Shown here: one piece after another, positions 26,371 through 34,788 of the stretch
Layout of the letters: every line of letters begins with the position of its first letter
Numbering within the stretch: the first letter of the stretch is position 1
Source: Actinomadura sp. WMMA1423
GTDB lineage: Bacteria > Actinomycetota > Actinomycetes > Streptosporangiales > Streptosporangiaceae
NCBI RefSeq assembly: GCF_006547145.1
Contig: NZ_CP041244.1
Span: 2,480,001 to 2,544,000 of the forward strand
Reading direction: 5' to 3'
Length of the DNA stretch: 64,000 nucleotides
Translations under genes and position numbers: made by a program
Notes under the pieces: model-generated
Told to the model about the DNA's origin: nothing
Database searches by the model: none
Seen by the model: only the letters and a program-made list of their open reading frames with translations

Positions 26371-26958
26371 TCAGGCGGTGAGGGCGCGGACCTGGTCGAG
26401 CGAGGTGAAGAGCTCGGCGCGCATGCCGGTCTCGCGGGCGGCGATGACGTTGCGTTCGCTGTCGTCGATGAACAGGACGTCGGCGGGCTCGACGCCGAGG
26501 CGCTCGGCGCAGATCTCGTAGGCGCGGGGGTCGGGCTTGGCCACGCCGATGCGGCAGGAGTAGACGCGCTCGTCGAAACGGGAGAGCCAGGCGCCGTGCC
26601 GGGCCTCGAAGCGGGGCACGAGGTCGCCGATGATGTTGGAGAGCAGCCCGAGCGTGCGCCCCCGGTCGGCCAGCTCGCCCACCAGGGCGACCATCTCCCC
26701 GTCGACCTCGGTCCAGCTCTCGAGGTCGGCCTCGGTCAGAGCGGGGACGTCGGGGAAGGCGGTGCCGAGCACCCCCGCGACGTCCGCCCAGTAGGACGCG
26801 CTCTCCTGGCCGGCGTCGTAGGCGGGGCGGCAGGCCCAGTAGGCGTCCCAGAACGCGGGGCCGGGCTCCCCGGCGATCCTCTCGATCTTCCGCACCGCCT
26901 CGGGCGTCTGGGTGCGGGCGATCACTCCGTACAGGTCGAACACGATCACGTCGGGCAT
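26371..26958 (-). CDS. HAD-superfamily hydrolase (IA type)
   Basis: 195 residues. Motif I VIVFDLYGVIART keeps the nucleophile Asp but has Tyr at the position of the second Asp, a variant seen in HADs of the epoxide-hydrolase N-domain-like or dehalogenase-like groups. Motif II LGLLSNI, motif III lysine in GVAKPDPRAYE, motif IV LFIDDSERNVIAA. ATG 26958 places motif I at the N-terminus. The product differs from the HAD protein at 6897-7598 and the two are only distantly related. Substrate unknown. It is divergent from the KstR2-like regulator. Confidence 0.85.
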   Translation of the reverse strand: MPDVIVFDLYGVIARTQTPEAVRKIERIAGEPGPAFWDAYWACRPAYDAGQESASYWADVAGVLGTAFPDVPALTEADLESWTEVDGEMVALVGELADRGRTLGLLSNIIGDLVPRFEARHGAWLSRFDERVYSCRIGVAKPDPRAYEICAERLGVEPADVLFIDDSERNVIAARETGMRAELFTSLDQVRALTA

Positions 26959-27006
26959 GGCCCCGAGCCTAATCGGGCCGCGGCGGGCGGCGCGGTGGAC
27001 ATCTGT

Positions 27007-27020
27007 AGCAAGCGCTTGTT
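27007..27020. promoter_or_regulatory. KstR2-like operator, site 1 (AGCAAGCGCTTGTT)
   Basis: Near-palindrome AGCAAGCGCTTGTT matches the KstR2 consensus AnCAAGnnCTTGnT at every fixed position, 67 bases before the start of the TetR gene that resembles KstR2. It probably serves autoregulation and may also control the divergent HAD gene. Confidence 0.6.
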
Positions 27021-27052
27021 GCAACCCGTACGCTGGTCCGGCCGCCGAATCG

Positions 27053-27086
27053 AGCAAGCGGTTGGGCGACACGGCATAATGAGAGG
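27053..27086 (+). promoter_or_regulatory. Second half-conserved operator and possible leaderless promoter
   Basis: AGCAAGCGGTTGGG (27053-27066) repeats the first operator with two changes. CATAAT (27075-27080) is a good -10 box ending 6 bases before GTG 27087, so transcription could begin at or next to the start codon, giving a leaderless mRNA. There is no properly spaced ribosome-binding site. The operator overlaps the -35 side of this promoter, which fits autorepression. Confidence 0.45.
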
Positions 27087-27755
27087 GTGACGACGACGAG
27101 CGCCAAGTCCGGACGATCGAGAACCCGCGGCACGGCCGAGGACGGCCCCCGCCGCCGCGGCCGCGGAGCCTCCGCGCTGGCGTCCGAACGGCGCGCCCAC
27201 CTGGTCAGGCTCGCGGCCGAACTGTTCGCCGAGAAGGGCTTCCAGGCCACCACCGTCCGCAACATCGCCGACGAGGCCGGCATCCTGTCCGGCAGCCTCT
27301 ACCACCACTTCGACTCCAAGGAGTCGATCGTCGACGAGATCCTGTCCGGGTTCTTCACCGAGGTCATGGCCGCCTACCAGGCGGTGATCGACGAGAACCT
27401 GAACCCGCGGGACACGATCGCCGGGCTCGTCCGCGTCGCGTTCGGCACCCTGGAGCCGCACCGGGCCGCGATCACGGTCATGCAGAACGACTGGAACTAC
27501 CTGCGGGGCATGGACCGGTTCGCCTACCTGACCAAGTCCGAGGCCGAGATCGAGAAGATGTGGGTCACCACCCTCGGGGCGGGCCAGGCGGAAGGGCTGT
27601 TCCGTCCCGACCTCGACCCGAAGCTGACCTACCGGATGATCCGCGACACCGTCTGGGTGGCCGTCCGCTGGTTCCGGCCCGGCGGCCGCCTGAACGCCCA
27701 GGGGCTCGCCGAGCACTACCTCAAGGTGATGTTCGACGGCATCAACCTGCACTAG
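27087..27755 (+). CDS. TetR-family regulator resembling KstR2
   Basis: 222 residues: a basic, disordered N-terminus (1-32), then a TetR helix-turn-helix (LFAEKGFQATTVRNIADEAG, ILSGSLYHHFDSKES) and a ligand-binding domain. Segments such as GILSGSLYHHF, FRPDLD, and IRDTVWVAVRWFRPGG match, as I recall them, mycobacterial KstR2, the repressor of late cholesterol/steroid ring degradation whose ligand is a CoA thioester. The upstream operators also fit KstR2. GTG 27087 is chosen because of the promoter layout. None of the KstR2 regulon genes known from mycobacteria is adjacent. The gene overlaps the MMPL gene tail-to-tail by 14 bases. Confidence 0.8.
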   Translation: MTTTSAKSGRSRTRGTAEDGPRRRGRGASALASERRAHLVRLAAELFAEKGFQATTVRNIADEAGILSGSLYHHFDSKESIVDEILSGFFTEVMAAYQAVIDENLNPRDTIAGLVRVAFGTLEPHRAAITVMQNDWNYLRGMDRFAYLTKSEAEIEKMWVTTLGAGQAEGLFRPDLDPKLTYRMIRDTVWVAVRWFRPGGRLNAQGLAEHYLKVMFDGINLH

Positions 27756-29883
27756 CCGGCACGCTCGGCCGCTCCGCCTCCGCCGCCCGCGCGGGACGCG
27801 AGGGCAGGACGCGCCGCAGCGGCCCCGGGAGCCACCAGTTCGCCTCCCCGAACAGCTCCATCAGCGCCGGGACGAGCACCAGCCGCACGATGGTGGCGTC
27901 GATCAGGATCGCGACGCCGAGGCCGAGTCCCATCTGCTTGACGGCGACGTCCGCGCCGAGGAGCACCGACAGGAACACCATCACCATGATGGCCGCGGCC
28001 GCGGTGATCACGCGGGCGGTGCGGGACAGGCCGAGGGCCACGGCCTCCCGGGTCTCCACGCCCTCCTCGTAGGTCTCGCGGATGCGGGAGACGAGGAACA
28101 CCTCGTAGTCCATGGACAGCCCGAACAGGATCGGGAACATCATCAGCGGCACCCACGTGGTGACGGGCATGTCCGTCGGGAACCCGAGCGCGCTTCCCGC
28201 CCATCCCCACTGGACGACGGCCGTCAGCACCCCGTACGCGGCCGCGATCGACAGCAGGTTCATGAGGGCGGCCTGCACCGCCACCGTGACCGACCGGACG
28301 AGCCCGACGAGCAGCAGCAGCGACAGGCCGACGACCACGGCGATCAGCAGCGGCAGCCGGGTGGAGACGCTCTCGGCGAAGTCGATCGAGGCGGCGTTCG
28401 GGCCGCCGACGTAGGCGCGGGCACCCGTCCCGGCGACGGCTCCGGGGATGACGTCGTCGCGCAGCGTGTGGACCAGTCCGGGCGTCCGCTCGTCCTGCGG
28501 GCCGGTCTTGGGGAACGCCATGACGATGGCGGCCTTCCCGTCCCGGCTGGGGCGCGGCGGCTGGACGGCCGCGACGCCCGGCGTCCCCCGGACCGCGTCG
28601 GCGATCCGTCCCGCCTCCGCGAGACCGCCGCCCTCGGTGACGATGACCAGCGGCGCGGCGGTCCCCGGCCCGAAGCCCTCCGCCATGATCCGGCTCGCCC
28701 GGTAGCCGCTGTGGTCGTGCGGCTGGGTGCTGGAGTCCGGCAGGCTGAGCCGCATCGACAGCGCGGGCACGGCGAGGACCAGCAGGACGGCGGCCGCGCA
28801 CAGCCCGGCGGCGACCGGGTGCGCCTGCACGACCCGCGCCCAGCGGTCCGCGAGCGGGCGGCGGGCCCGGCCGAGGCCAGGGACGCGGAGCCGGTCGATG
28901 GCGTGCCCGGCGAAGCCGAGCAGCGCGGGCAGCAGCGTCACGGAGGCGAGCATCGTCATCAGCACGGCGACGCCGGCCGCGACCGCGACACCGTTGAGCA
29001 GCTTCTGCTGCATGACGAACAGGCCCATGAGCGCGATCACCACGGTGGTGCCCGCGAACAGCACGGCCCGCCCCGCGGTGGTGACGGCGGTGACCGCGGC
29101 CTCCTCGGGATCGGCGCCCGCGTGCATCTCCTCCCGGTGGCGGGTGACGATGAACAGCGCGTAGTCGATGCCGACGCCGAGCCCGATGAGCGCCGCGACG
29201 ATGGGGCTGAACGCGGGCGCGGGCAGCAGGTGCCCGAGCAGCATGATCAGCGCGAGGCCGGTGCCGATGCCGAACAGCGCGGTCACGATCGGCAGGCCCA
29301 TGGCCAGCACCGACCCGAACGCGACCAGCAGGATGACGACGGCCGCGAGCACACCGATCCCCTCGGACGGGCCACCGCCCGGCGTCTCGGCAGCGTCCAC
29401 CGCCGATCCCCCGAGCTGGATGCGGACGGGCCCGGAGTCGGTGCGCACGTCGTCCAGGAGCGCGATCACGTCCTCCCGGGGCATGTCGTCGGAGGAGATG
29501 TCGAGGCCGCCCGTCGCGAACGCCGTCTTCCCGTCCCGGGAGATCTGCCCGGGCGCCTCATAGGGCGACGACACCGACGCGACGTGCGGCGTCTTGCCGA
29601 GCCTGTCGATCGCCCGCTCGACCCGCGCCTTCACCCCCGGATCCGTGATGCCCCCCTCGGCGCGCACGGCCAGCGTGATGGAGTCGCCGTTGCGCTGCGC
29701 GAAGTGCTCGTCGAGCAGGTCCGACGCCTTCGCCGCGTCGGAACCGCCGCCCGAGAAGTCGTTCAGGGGCTCGGCGGCGAAGCCGAAGCCGAGCGCCATC
29801 ACGGCGATCGTCCCGACGATCCAGCCCGCCAGCGTCGCGCGCCGCCTCCGGTAGCAGAACCGGGCCAGCCGTGCCAGTCTCAT
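27742..29883 (-). CDS. MMPL-family transporter
   Basis: 713 residues with the RND/MMPL layout: one TM helix, an extracellular domain, five TM helices, a second extracellular domain, then five more helices. The two paired Asp-Tyr motifs in the membrane core, GVGIDYALFIVTRHREE and GLSMDYEVFLVSRIRE, carry the proton-relay residues. MMPL proteins export lipids, siderophores or drugs. ATG 29883 has GGAGG upstream and gives MRLARLARFCYRRRR; the extra 15 residues of the longer frame are unlikely. It faces the KstR2-like regulator tail-to-tail, so the two are not obviously co-regulated. Confidence 0.92.
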   Translation of the reverse strand: MRLARLARFCYRRRRATLAGWIVGTIAVMALGFGFAAEPLNDFSGGGSDAAKASDLLDEHFAQRNGDSITLAVRAEGGITDPGVKARVERAIDRLGKTPHVASVSSPYEAPGQISRDGKTAFATGGLDISSDDMPREDVIALLDDVRTDSGPVRIQLGGSAVDAAETPGGGPSEGIGVLAAVVILLVAFGSVLAMGLPIVTALFGIGTGLALIMLLGHLLPAPAFSPIVAALIGLGVGIDYALFIVTRHREEMHAGADPEEAAVTAVTTAGRAVLFAGTTVVIALMGLFVMQQKLLNGVAVAAGVAVLMTMLASVTLLPALLGFAGHAIDRLRVPGLGRARRPLADRWARVVQAHPVAAGLCAAAVLLVLAVPALSMRLSLPDSSTQPHDHSGYRASRIMAEGFGPGTAAPLVIVTEGGGLAEAGRIADAVRGTPGVAAVQPPRPSRDGKAAIVMAFPKTGPQDERTPGLVHTLRDDVIPGAVAGTGARAYVGGPNAASIDFAESVSTRLPLLIAVVVGLSLLLLVGLVRSVTVAVQAALMNLLSIAAAYGVLTAVVQWGWAGSALGFPTDMPVTTWVPLMMFPILFGLSMDYEVFLVSRIRETYEEGVETREAVALGLSRTARVITAAAAIMVMVFLSVLLGADVAVKQMGLGLGVAILIDATIVRLVLVPALMELFGEANWWLPGPLRRVLPSRPARAAEAERPSVPASAG

Positions 29884-30158
29884 GGGTACCGCCTCCGCGG
29901 ACGCGCGCTTTCGGCGGGCGTGCCGCACCTAGGGTGTGCTTTCGCGCCCAGCGTCCTCTCCGGGCGGGGTCCCGGGCATCCGGCGGACGGCCTCACCCGT
30001 GGCCGGCGGATACATCTGGCGGCGTACATCCGGCGCGGTATCCCATAGTTCGGCGCCTCGAAGGCCCATAGTGTGCTTAGTCACGATTTGCCGAGTAGGG
30101 GTGACGCTTTGGTCCGTGGGGACGCTGGTACGGGAGAGACCTACCGGGGGAGGGCGAT

Positions 30159-30389
30159 GTGACGGCTCGACAGGGGGCCGCCGGTCGCGACGAGCCCACG
30201 CCCGCGGCCATGCGCGCCGCCACCGCGCGCACCCTTCAGGAGCAGTTCCCGGGCGTGCGGGTCTGGTACGGCGAGGCGACCGGTTCCTGGTGGGCGATGG
30301 TGCCGCTGCGCGAGGGCCCGCGGCTGCTGGAGGCGCCGTCCTCGCAGCAGCTCCGCGAGGAGATCATCAGTTTGCGGAGGTGGGGGTGA
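30159..30389 (+). CDS. Small protein of unknown function
   Basis: 76 residues, starting with GTG 30159 after a GGGGGAGGG ribosome-binding site. The sequence has a helix (AAMRAATARTLQEQFPG), a strand pair VRVWYGEATGSWWAMVPL and a C-terminal helix (QQLREEIISLRRW). It belongs to a type of small actinomycete protein often encoded alone. Function unknown. It lies 275 bases from the divergent MMPL gene. Confidence 0.7.
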   Translation: MTARQGAAGRDEPTPAAMRAATARTLQEQFPGVRVWYGEATGSWWAMVPLREGPRLLEAPSSQQLREEIISLRRWG

Positions 30390-30837
30390 CGCTCCCCCGC
30401 CGCGGCACGCCGTCGCCCACGGCCTGCCGATGCCCGCAGGCCGGCGAACGCCCCTGACTCGCGAACCCGCGGGGTGCGACTGCCCGTGGTCCGCTGAATC
30501 CCGTGGTCTGGTGACGTCCGGATGCGGTGACGTCCGGGGTGCCCTGAGTTCCGGGGCGCACTGGCTTCCGGGGTCCGGGCCCCCTTCTAAGCTCGCCGCC
30601 CGCCGGGAACGGGGCGCGATCCGTTCCCAGCGGGCGTCTCTGAGGAAACTAACCCGAAATGTCTTCGAGCACAAGCGCTTGCTCGGTTTCATCCTCGGGG
30701 CGCCCGCCGGCGCCGCCACCTCCCGCTCCGCAGGGCCGCCCCTGACCTGGACCGTTACATTCCGTGCGGTTCCTCCAGGCCGGGGTCACGTTCCGCGACC
30801 GGCACGTGGACGGCGAGCGCCGCCCCATCTCGTACGG
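30390..30837. other. Intergenic region with operator-like site and possible gene fragment
   Basis: 448 bases without a complete gene. Two copies of GGTGACGTCCGG lie near 30510-30537. A CAAGCGCTTG palindrome is at 30672-30681. From 30768 to 30840 the plus strand has an open frame with GC at every third position (starting VRFLQAGVTFRDRHVDGERR), which looks like a leftover coding segment that ends by running into the antisense end of the next gene. Confidence 0.45.
30670..30683. promoter_or_regulatory. KstR2-like operator, orphan copy
   Basis: CACAAGCGCTTGCT keeps the CAAG-CG-CTTG core and one flank of the AnCAAGnnCTTGnT consensus, with one mismatch. It is also flanked by GAGCA/TGCTC. No complete gene follows within 150 bases on the plus strand, so its target is unclear. 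Confidence 0.4.
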
Positions 30838-31137
30838 CTACATCTCGTACTGGATGGACGCGCGCTCCGCTGCGATCGGCGTGACGTAGTCGGCGACCAC
30901 CGCACGGTGGAGCGGGTGGTCGCGGTAGACGAGGTAGGCGTCGCGGTCCGCGAAGTCGGCGACCACCGCGAAGTCGTACGTACCGGGATTGACCCCCGCG
31001 TTCACCCCCACGCCGTACTCCCGGATCTCCGGGATCGCGCCGGGCAGTTCGCGCAGCTTCGCCGCCACCTCATCCTGCTGGCCGGTCGTCGTGCCTTCGG
31101 TCCATCTGAACAGCGCTATGTGCCGGAAACCACTCAT
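30838..31137 (-). CDS. Dabb-domain (stress-responsive alpha/beta barrel) protein
   Basis: 99 residues. The Dabb fold is recognisable from MSGFRHIALFRWTEGTT, the conserved His near residue 6, GVNPGTYDFAVVADFADRDA and YRDHPLHRAVV. These small proteins form dimers with ferredoxin-like barrels; some are cyclases, many are of unknown role. ATG 31137 is chosen over the frame extended by three residues. It lies 30 bases after the flavodoxin-like gene on the same strand, so the two may be co-transcribed. Confidence 0.85.
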   Translation of the reverse strand: MSGFRHIALFRWTEGTTTGQQDEVAAKLRELPGAIPEIREYGVGVNAGVNPGTYDFAVVADFADRDAYLVYRDHPLHRAVVADYVTPIAAERASIQYEM

Positions 31138-31167
31138 GGTCGGCACGCTACAGGCGCCCCGCCCGTC

Positions 31168-31623
31168 TCAGACGTCACCGAGCTCCGCCGCCGTGACCGC
31201 GCCGAGTTCCCAGCACGCCTCCAGGTCGGCCTTGCCGGGCCCGCCCGTCACGACCACAGGCGGCTGGACGGCCTTCCACCTCAGCCCCGTGGTGATGGAC
31301 TCCAGCGCGCGCACCGCGCCGGTGGCGTCGTTGTTGCCGTGCAGGAAGGCCCCGAACGGGCGGCGGACCGTCTCCTCCAGGCACGGGTAGTAGATCTGGT
31401 CGAAGAAGTGCTTGAGCGCCCCCGAGAGGTAGCCGAGGTTCACCGGCGAGCCCAGCAGGTAGCCGTCCGCCTCGAGGACGTCCACGGCGGAGGCGGTGAG
31501 CGCCGCGCGGCACACGACCTCCACGCCCTCGACCTCGTCGGTCGACGCGCCGGCGCGCACCGCCTCGAGCATCGCCTGCACGGACGGCGACGGCGTGTGG
31601 TGGACGAGCAGCAGCCTCTTCAT
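31168..31623 (-). CDS. Flavodoxin-like / NAD(P)H-dependent FMN reductase family protein
   Basis: 151 residues. The N-terminal beta strand and phosphate loop MKRLLLVHHTPSPSVQAM correspond to the FMN-binding loop; a second flavin contact is GYLLGSPVNLGYLSGALKHF, typical of WrbA/NADPH-dependent FMN reductase-like proteins. A third segment, VVVTGGPG, follows. Short for the family. The catalytic role is not certain: flavodoxin or flavin reductase. ATG 31623 is chosen; GTG 31626 is possible. Confidence 0.8.
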   Translation of the reverse strand: MKRLLLVHHTPSPSVQAMLEAVRAGASTDEVEGVEVVCRAALTASAVDVLEADGYLLGSPVNLGYLSGALKHFFDQIYYPCLEETVRRPFGAFLHGNNDATGAVRALESITTGLRWKAVQPPVVVTGGPGKADLEACWELGAVTAAELGDV

Positions 31624-31789
31624 CACTCCGAGGCTAGCGGTGTCCTACCCCCCGCGGCCGGGTATGGCCGGGTGGAAGCGCCCGGCCTGGGGATTCGGCC
31701 GTACGCTGATTCCAGGCCCCATATCAACGACCGAACCCGGGAATGAGTTCCGGAAGATCTTGGTTGGGGGCTCAGCGGAGGTGTGCTTC

Positions 31790-33487
31790 GTGCTATCGGA
31801 CGAGTCTTCCCGCAGGGGCGGTCCTTCCCGCCCCGCGGCCGGGGGCGGGCCGGGGGCGGCGGCCCTCGGGCGGCCCGTCTGGCCGCTCGCGCTGACCGCG
31901 GCCCTGGTCGCCGCGCTGATCGCCGTGCCCGCGTTCTCCGGGTCCCCGCACGCTCTCGGGCGGCTGTCGCAGCTCGTCACCGGGAGCCCCCTCAAGCCGG
32001 AGCACGCCGTCGTCCTGGCGCTCGCGCTCGCGCTCGTCGCCCGCGGCGTGCTGCTGCGCCGCCGCGCCGCCTGGCACGGCCTGGTCACGCTGGTGCTCCT
32101 CGGCCTGCTCGCCGTCGTTTCCGGCGACGACCCGCTGTGGCGGCTGCCCCTGCTCGCCGCCGGCCTCGGCGGTCTGTGGCTGGAGCGCGACCGGTTCCCG
32201 GTGCGCCCGCACCCCGAGCGCGTCCGCGCGGCCGTGAAGACCGGCGCGGTCCTGCTGGTCGCCGCGACCGCCGTCTCGCTGCTCTTCGGCGGGGTGGCGG
32301 TGCGGTCGGTCGGCGACGTCGCCAGCGGTCTCGGCGCCACCGGAGCGCCCATGGACGGGGCGTCCTGGCTGCCGGGCGCGCTCGGCCTCGCCGGGGCCGC
32401 GGGGCTGCTCGTGCTGGTCATCACCCTCCTGGCTCCCGACCCGGCGCCCCCGCCGGGCGACGAGGCCGAGCGCGTGCGCGTCGCGGGCCTCGTCCTGCAT
32501 CCCGGGTCCGACACGCTCTCCCCGTTCGCGCTGCGCCGCGACAAGGCGTACGTGTTCAGCGCCGACGGCCGCGCCGCGATCGGCTACCGGGTCCTGTTCG
32601 GCATGGCGGTGGCGGGCGGCGACCCGGTCGGCGACCCCGCCTCGCACGCCGACGCCGTGCGGGCGTTCCTCGCCATGTGCCGGACGACGGGCTGGCGCCC
32701 TGCCGCCCTCGGCGCGAGCGACGCCCTGCTGGCCGCCTGGGCGCCGAGCCGCTCGATCGGCTTCGGCGACGAGGTCGTCATCCGCCCCGCCGAGTTCACG
32801 CTGTCCGGGCGGAAGATGCGCAACGTCCGGCAGGCCGTCAAGCGCACCGAGAACTTCGGCGTCACGTCGGAGATCCTCCCGGAGCGGGAGGTCACGCCGG
32901 CGCTCCGCGAGAAGCTGCTGGACGTCGCGTCCCGTTCCCTGGGCGGCTCGGCCGAGCGCGGCTTCTCCATGAACCTGGACGAGCTGCTCACCGGGTACCA
33001 CCCCGGCGCGATCGTCGCCGTCGCCTATGACGAGGACAAAGAGCCCATCGCGTTCCAGCGCTACGTCACCGCGGGCGAGGGCGTCAGCCTGGACGCGATG
33101 CGCCGCACCCCCGGCGGCCCGAACGGCGTCAACGAGCGCCTCATCGTCGAGATGATCGAGTACGCCGCCGAACGGGGGCACGGGCTCGTCTCGCTGAACT
33201 TCGCCGCCTTCCGCGAGCTGCTCGACGCGAGCGAGCGCGGCCTGCTGGAGAAGGCGGGCTACCGGGCCCTGCACCTCCTCGACCCGTGGATCGCGGTCGA
33301 GTCGCTGTACCTGTTCGACAAGAAGTTCAGGCCGTCCTACAAGCCGCGCCACGTGGTCTTCAGGTCCTGGTTCGACATCGGATGGCTCGCCGCGGCGCTG
33401 CTCACGCTGGAGTTCGGCCGGACGCGCCCCGCGCAGCGGGCCGCCGGTCCCATCACCGAACCCGTCCACCACCTGGGCCGCTACTGA
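31790..33487 (+). CDS. DUF2156 membrane protein, phosphatidylglycerol lysyltransferase-like C-terminal domain
   Basis: 565 residues. GTG 31790 is 8 bases after GGAGG. The first 210 residues contain about five or six hydrophobic segments. The C-terminal 330 residues form a GNAT-like tandem fold characteristic of the aminoacyl-transferase domain of MprF/LysX (DUF2156): DTLSPFALRRDKAYVFS, AVAGGDPVGD, GRKMRNVRQAVKRTENFGV, EPIAFQRYV, GGPNGVNERLIVEMIEYA. MprF transfers Lys or Ala from tRNA to phosphatidylglycerol. The N-terminal flippase part is short; a separate flippase-like protein is at 11040-12254. Whether it modifies phospholipids is inferred. Confidence 0.88.
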   Translation: MLSDESSRRGGPSRPAAGGGPGAAALGRPVWPLALTAALVAALIAVPAFSGSPHALGRLSQLVTGSPLKPEHAVVLALALALVARGVLLRRRAAWHGLVTLVLLGLLAVVSGDDPLWRLPLLAAGLGGLWLERDRFPVRPHPERVRAAVKTGAVLLVAATAVSLLFGGVAVRSVGDVASGLGATGAPMDGASWLPGALGLAGAAGLLVLVITLLAPDPAPPPGDEAERVRVAGLVLHPGSDTLSPFALRRDKAYVFSADGRAAIGYRVLFGMAVAGGDPVGDPASHADAVRAFLAMCRTTGWRPAALGASDALLAAWAPSRSIGFGDEVVIRPAEFTLSGRKMRNVRQAVKRTENFGVTSEILPEREVTPALREKLLDVASRSLGGSAERGFSMNLDELLTGYHPGAIVAVAYDEDKEPIAFQRYVTAGEGVSLDAMRRTPGGPNGVNERLIVEMIEYAAERGHGLVSLNFAAFRELLDASERGLLEKAGYRALHLLDPWIAVESLYLFDKKFRPSYKPRHVVFRSWFDIGWLAAALLTLEFGRTRPAQRAAGPITEPVHHLGRY

Positions 33488-33555
33488 GGCGATCCCGGTT
33501 CGGCGGGGCGTCCTAGAACGTGATTCTATGGAGGCCCCGCCTGAGAGGATCGCGC

Positions 33556-34728
33556 ATGAGCAGCACGGTGCAGGGCCACTGCGATCCGGCGTTCGCCGGC
33601 GTCCGCGAGGTGTTCGAGCAGAACTTCGCCGAGGGGCGCGAGCTCGGCGCCGCCGTCGCCGTCTACGCGGGCGACCGCAAGGTCGTCGACCTGTGGGGCG
33701 GCGTCGCCGACCGCCGCACCGGGCGCGCCTGGCAGCCCGACACGCCCTGCTTCGGGTTCTCCTGCACCAAGGCGGTGACGGCCGCGGCGGCGCTGCTGCT
33801 GGCCGAGCGCGGCGCCTACGAGGTGGACGGTCCGGTGACGGACTGGTGGCCGGAGTTCGGCGCCGCCGGCAAGGACGGCGCCACGGCCGCGCACCTTCTG
33901 TCGCACCAGGTGGGCCTGCCGGCGTTCGCGCGCACGGTCACGGCGGAGGATGCGGCGGACGCCCCCGCCCGGGCGGCCGAGCTGGCCGCCCAGGAGCCCG
34001 AGTGGACGCCCGGCGAGGCCCACGGCTACCACGCGCTCACCTACGGCTGGCTCGCCGGTGAGATCGTCCGCCGCCACTCCGGGGGCCGGACGGTCGGCGC
34101 GTTCGTGAAGGACGAGTTCGCCCGCGGCCTCGACCTGTGGGTCGGCGCCCCGGACGAGGTGATCGAGCGGGCGGCGAAGCTGTCGGCGGGCCGCCGCTCC
34201 GGCGGCGGGACGGACGCGCCCAAGCCGCCCGAGCACGACGTCCTGACGCGGCTCGCGGAGGCCTACCTCGATCCCCAGAGCCTGATGAACCGGTCGCTGA
34301 ACAACCCGCACCCGGGCAAGGGCGGCTACAACAACCCGGTCGTGCTGCGCGCCGGATGGCCGGCCGCCGGGATGACGACCACCGCGCCCGCGCTCGCCGG
34401 CTTCTACCGCGATCTCGTGGCGGGCCGGATCCTGCGTCCGGACACGCTGCGCGAGGCCGTCCGCCCGCGCGCCGGGGGCCCGGACCGGACGCTGCTCGTG
34501 CGGAGCGCCTTCGGCCTCGGCTTCATGCGCCCGTCGCAGACCTTCTTCACGCCGAGGGCGGGACGGGAGTCGGCGTTCGGCCACACCGGCGCGGGCGGCT
34601 CGATCGGCCTCGGCGACCCCGAGGCCGGGCTCGCGCTCGCCTACCTGCCGAACCTCATGGGCGACCAGGCGTCCGGCGATCTGCGCGCCTACCGGCTGAC
34701 GCAGGCGGCCTACGCGTCGCTGTCCTGA
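33556..34728 (+). CDS. Serine hydrolase of the class C beta-lactamase / EstB type
   Basis: 390 residues. Catalytic SxxK motif in FSCTKAVTAAAALLL (about residue 75), the second motif in GYHALTYGWLAGEI where the usual Tyr-x-Asn is Tyr-His-Ala, and a C-terminal HTGAGGSIG taking the place of KTG. This pattern is typical of EstB-like esterases and other non-lactamase members. No signal peptide is seen, so the enzyme is cytoplasmic. Start ATG 33556 (MSSTVQGHCDPAFAGVREVF) follows GAGAGGAT. The substrate is unknown; an ester is more likely than a beta-lactam. Confidence 0.88.
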   Translation: MSSTVQGHCDPAFAGVREVFEQNFAEGRELGAAVAVYAGDRKVVDLWGGVADRRTGRAWQPDTPCFGFSCTKAVTAAAALLLAERGAYEVDGPVTDWWPEFGAAGKDGATAAHLLSHQVGLPAFARTVTAEDAADAPARAAELAAQEPEWTPGEAHGYHALTYGWLAGEIVRRHSGGRTVGAFVKDEFARGLDLWVGAPDEVIERAAKLSAGRRSGGGTDAPKPPEHDVLTRLAEAYLDPQSLMNRSLNNPHPGKGGYNNPVVLRAGWPAAGMTTTAPALAGFYRDLVAGRILRPDTLREAVRPRAGGPDRTLLVRSAFGLGFMRPSQTFFTPRAGRESAFGHTGAGGSIGLGDPEAGLALAYLPNLMGDQASGDLRAYRLTQAAYASLS

Positions 34729-34788
34729 CGGGGCGACCGTCCTGCCGGAGCGGCCTCGCAGTCCCGGCCGGGCGGTAACGTCCCGGGC

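Noticed and set aside
27087..27755. A possible operon between the KstR2-like regulator and MMPL transporter
   Set aside because: They are convergent and overlap tail to tail; they cannot share a transcript.
30367..30561. A 64-codon minus-strand frame in the region 30390-30837
   Set aside because: No ribosome-binding site and no coding-like composition; it overlaps the end of the 76-residue gene on the opposite strand.
33556..34728. A beta-lactam resistance gene
   Set aside because: The second and third motifs (YHA and HTG) and absence of a signal peptide fit EstB-like esterases better than a secreted class C beta-lactamase.
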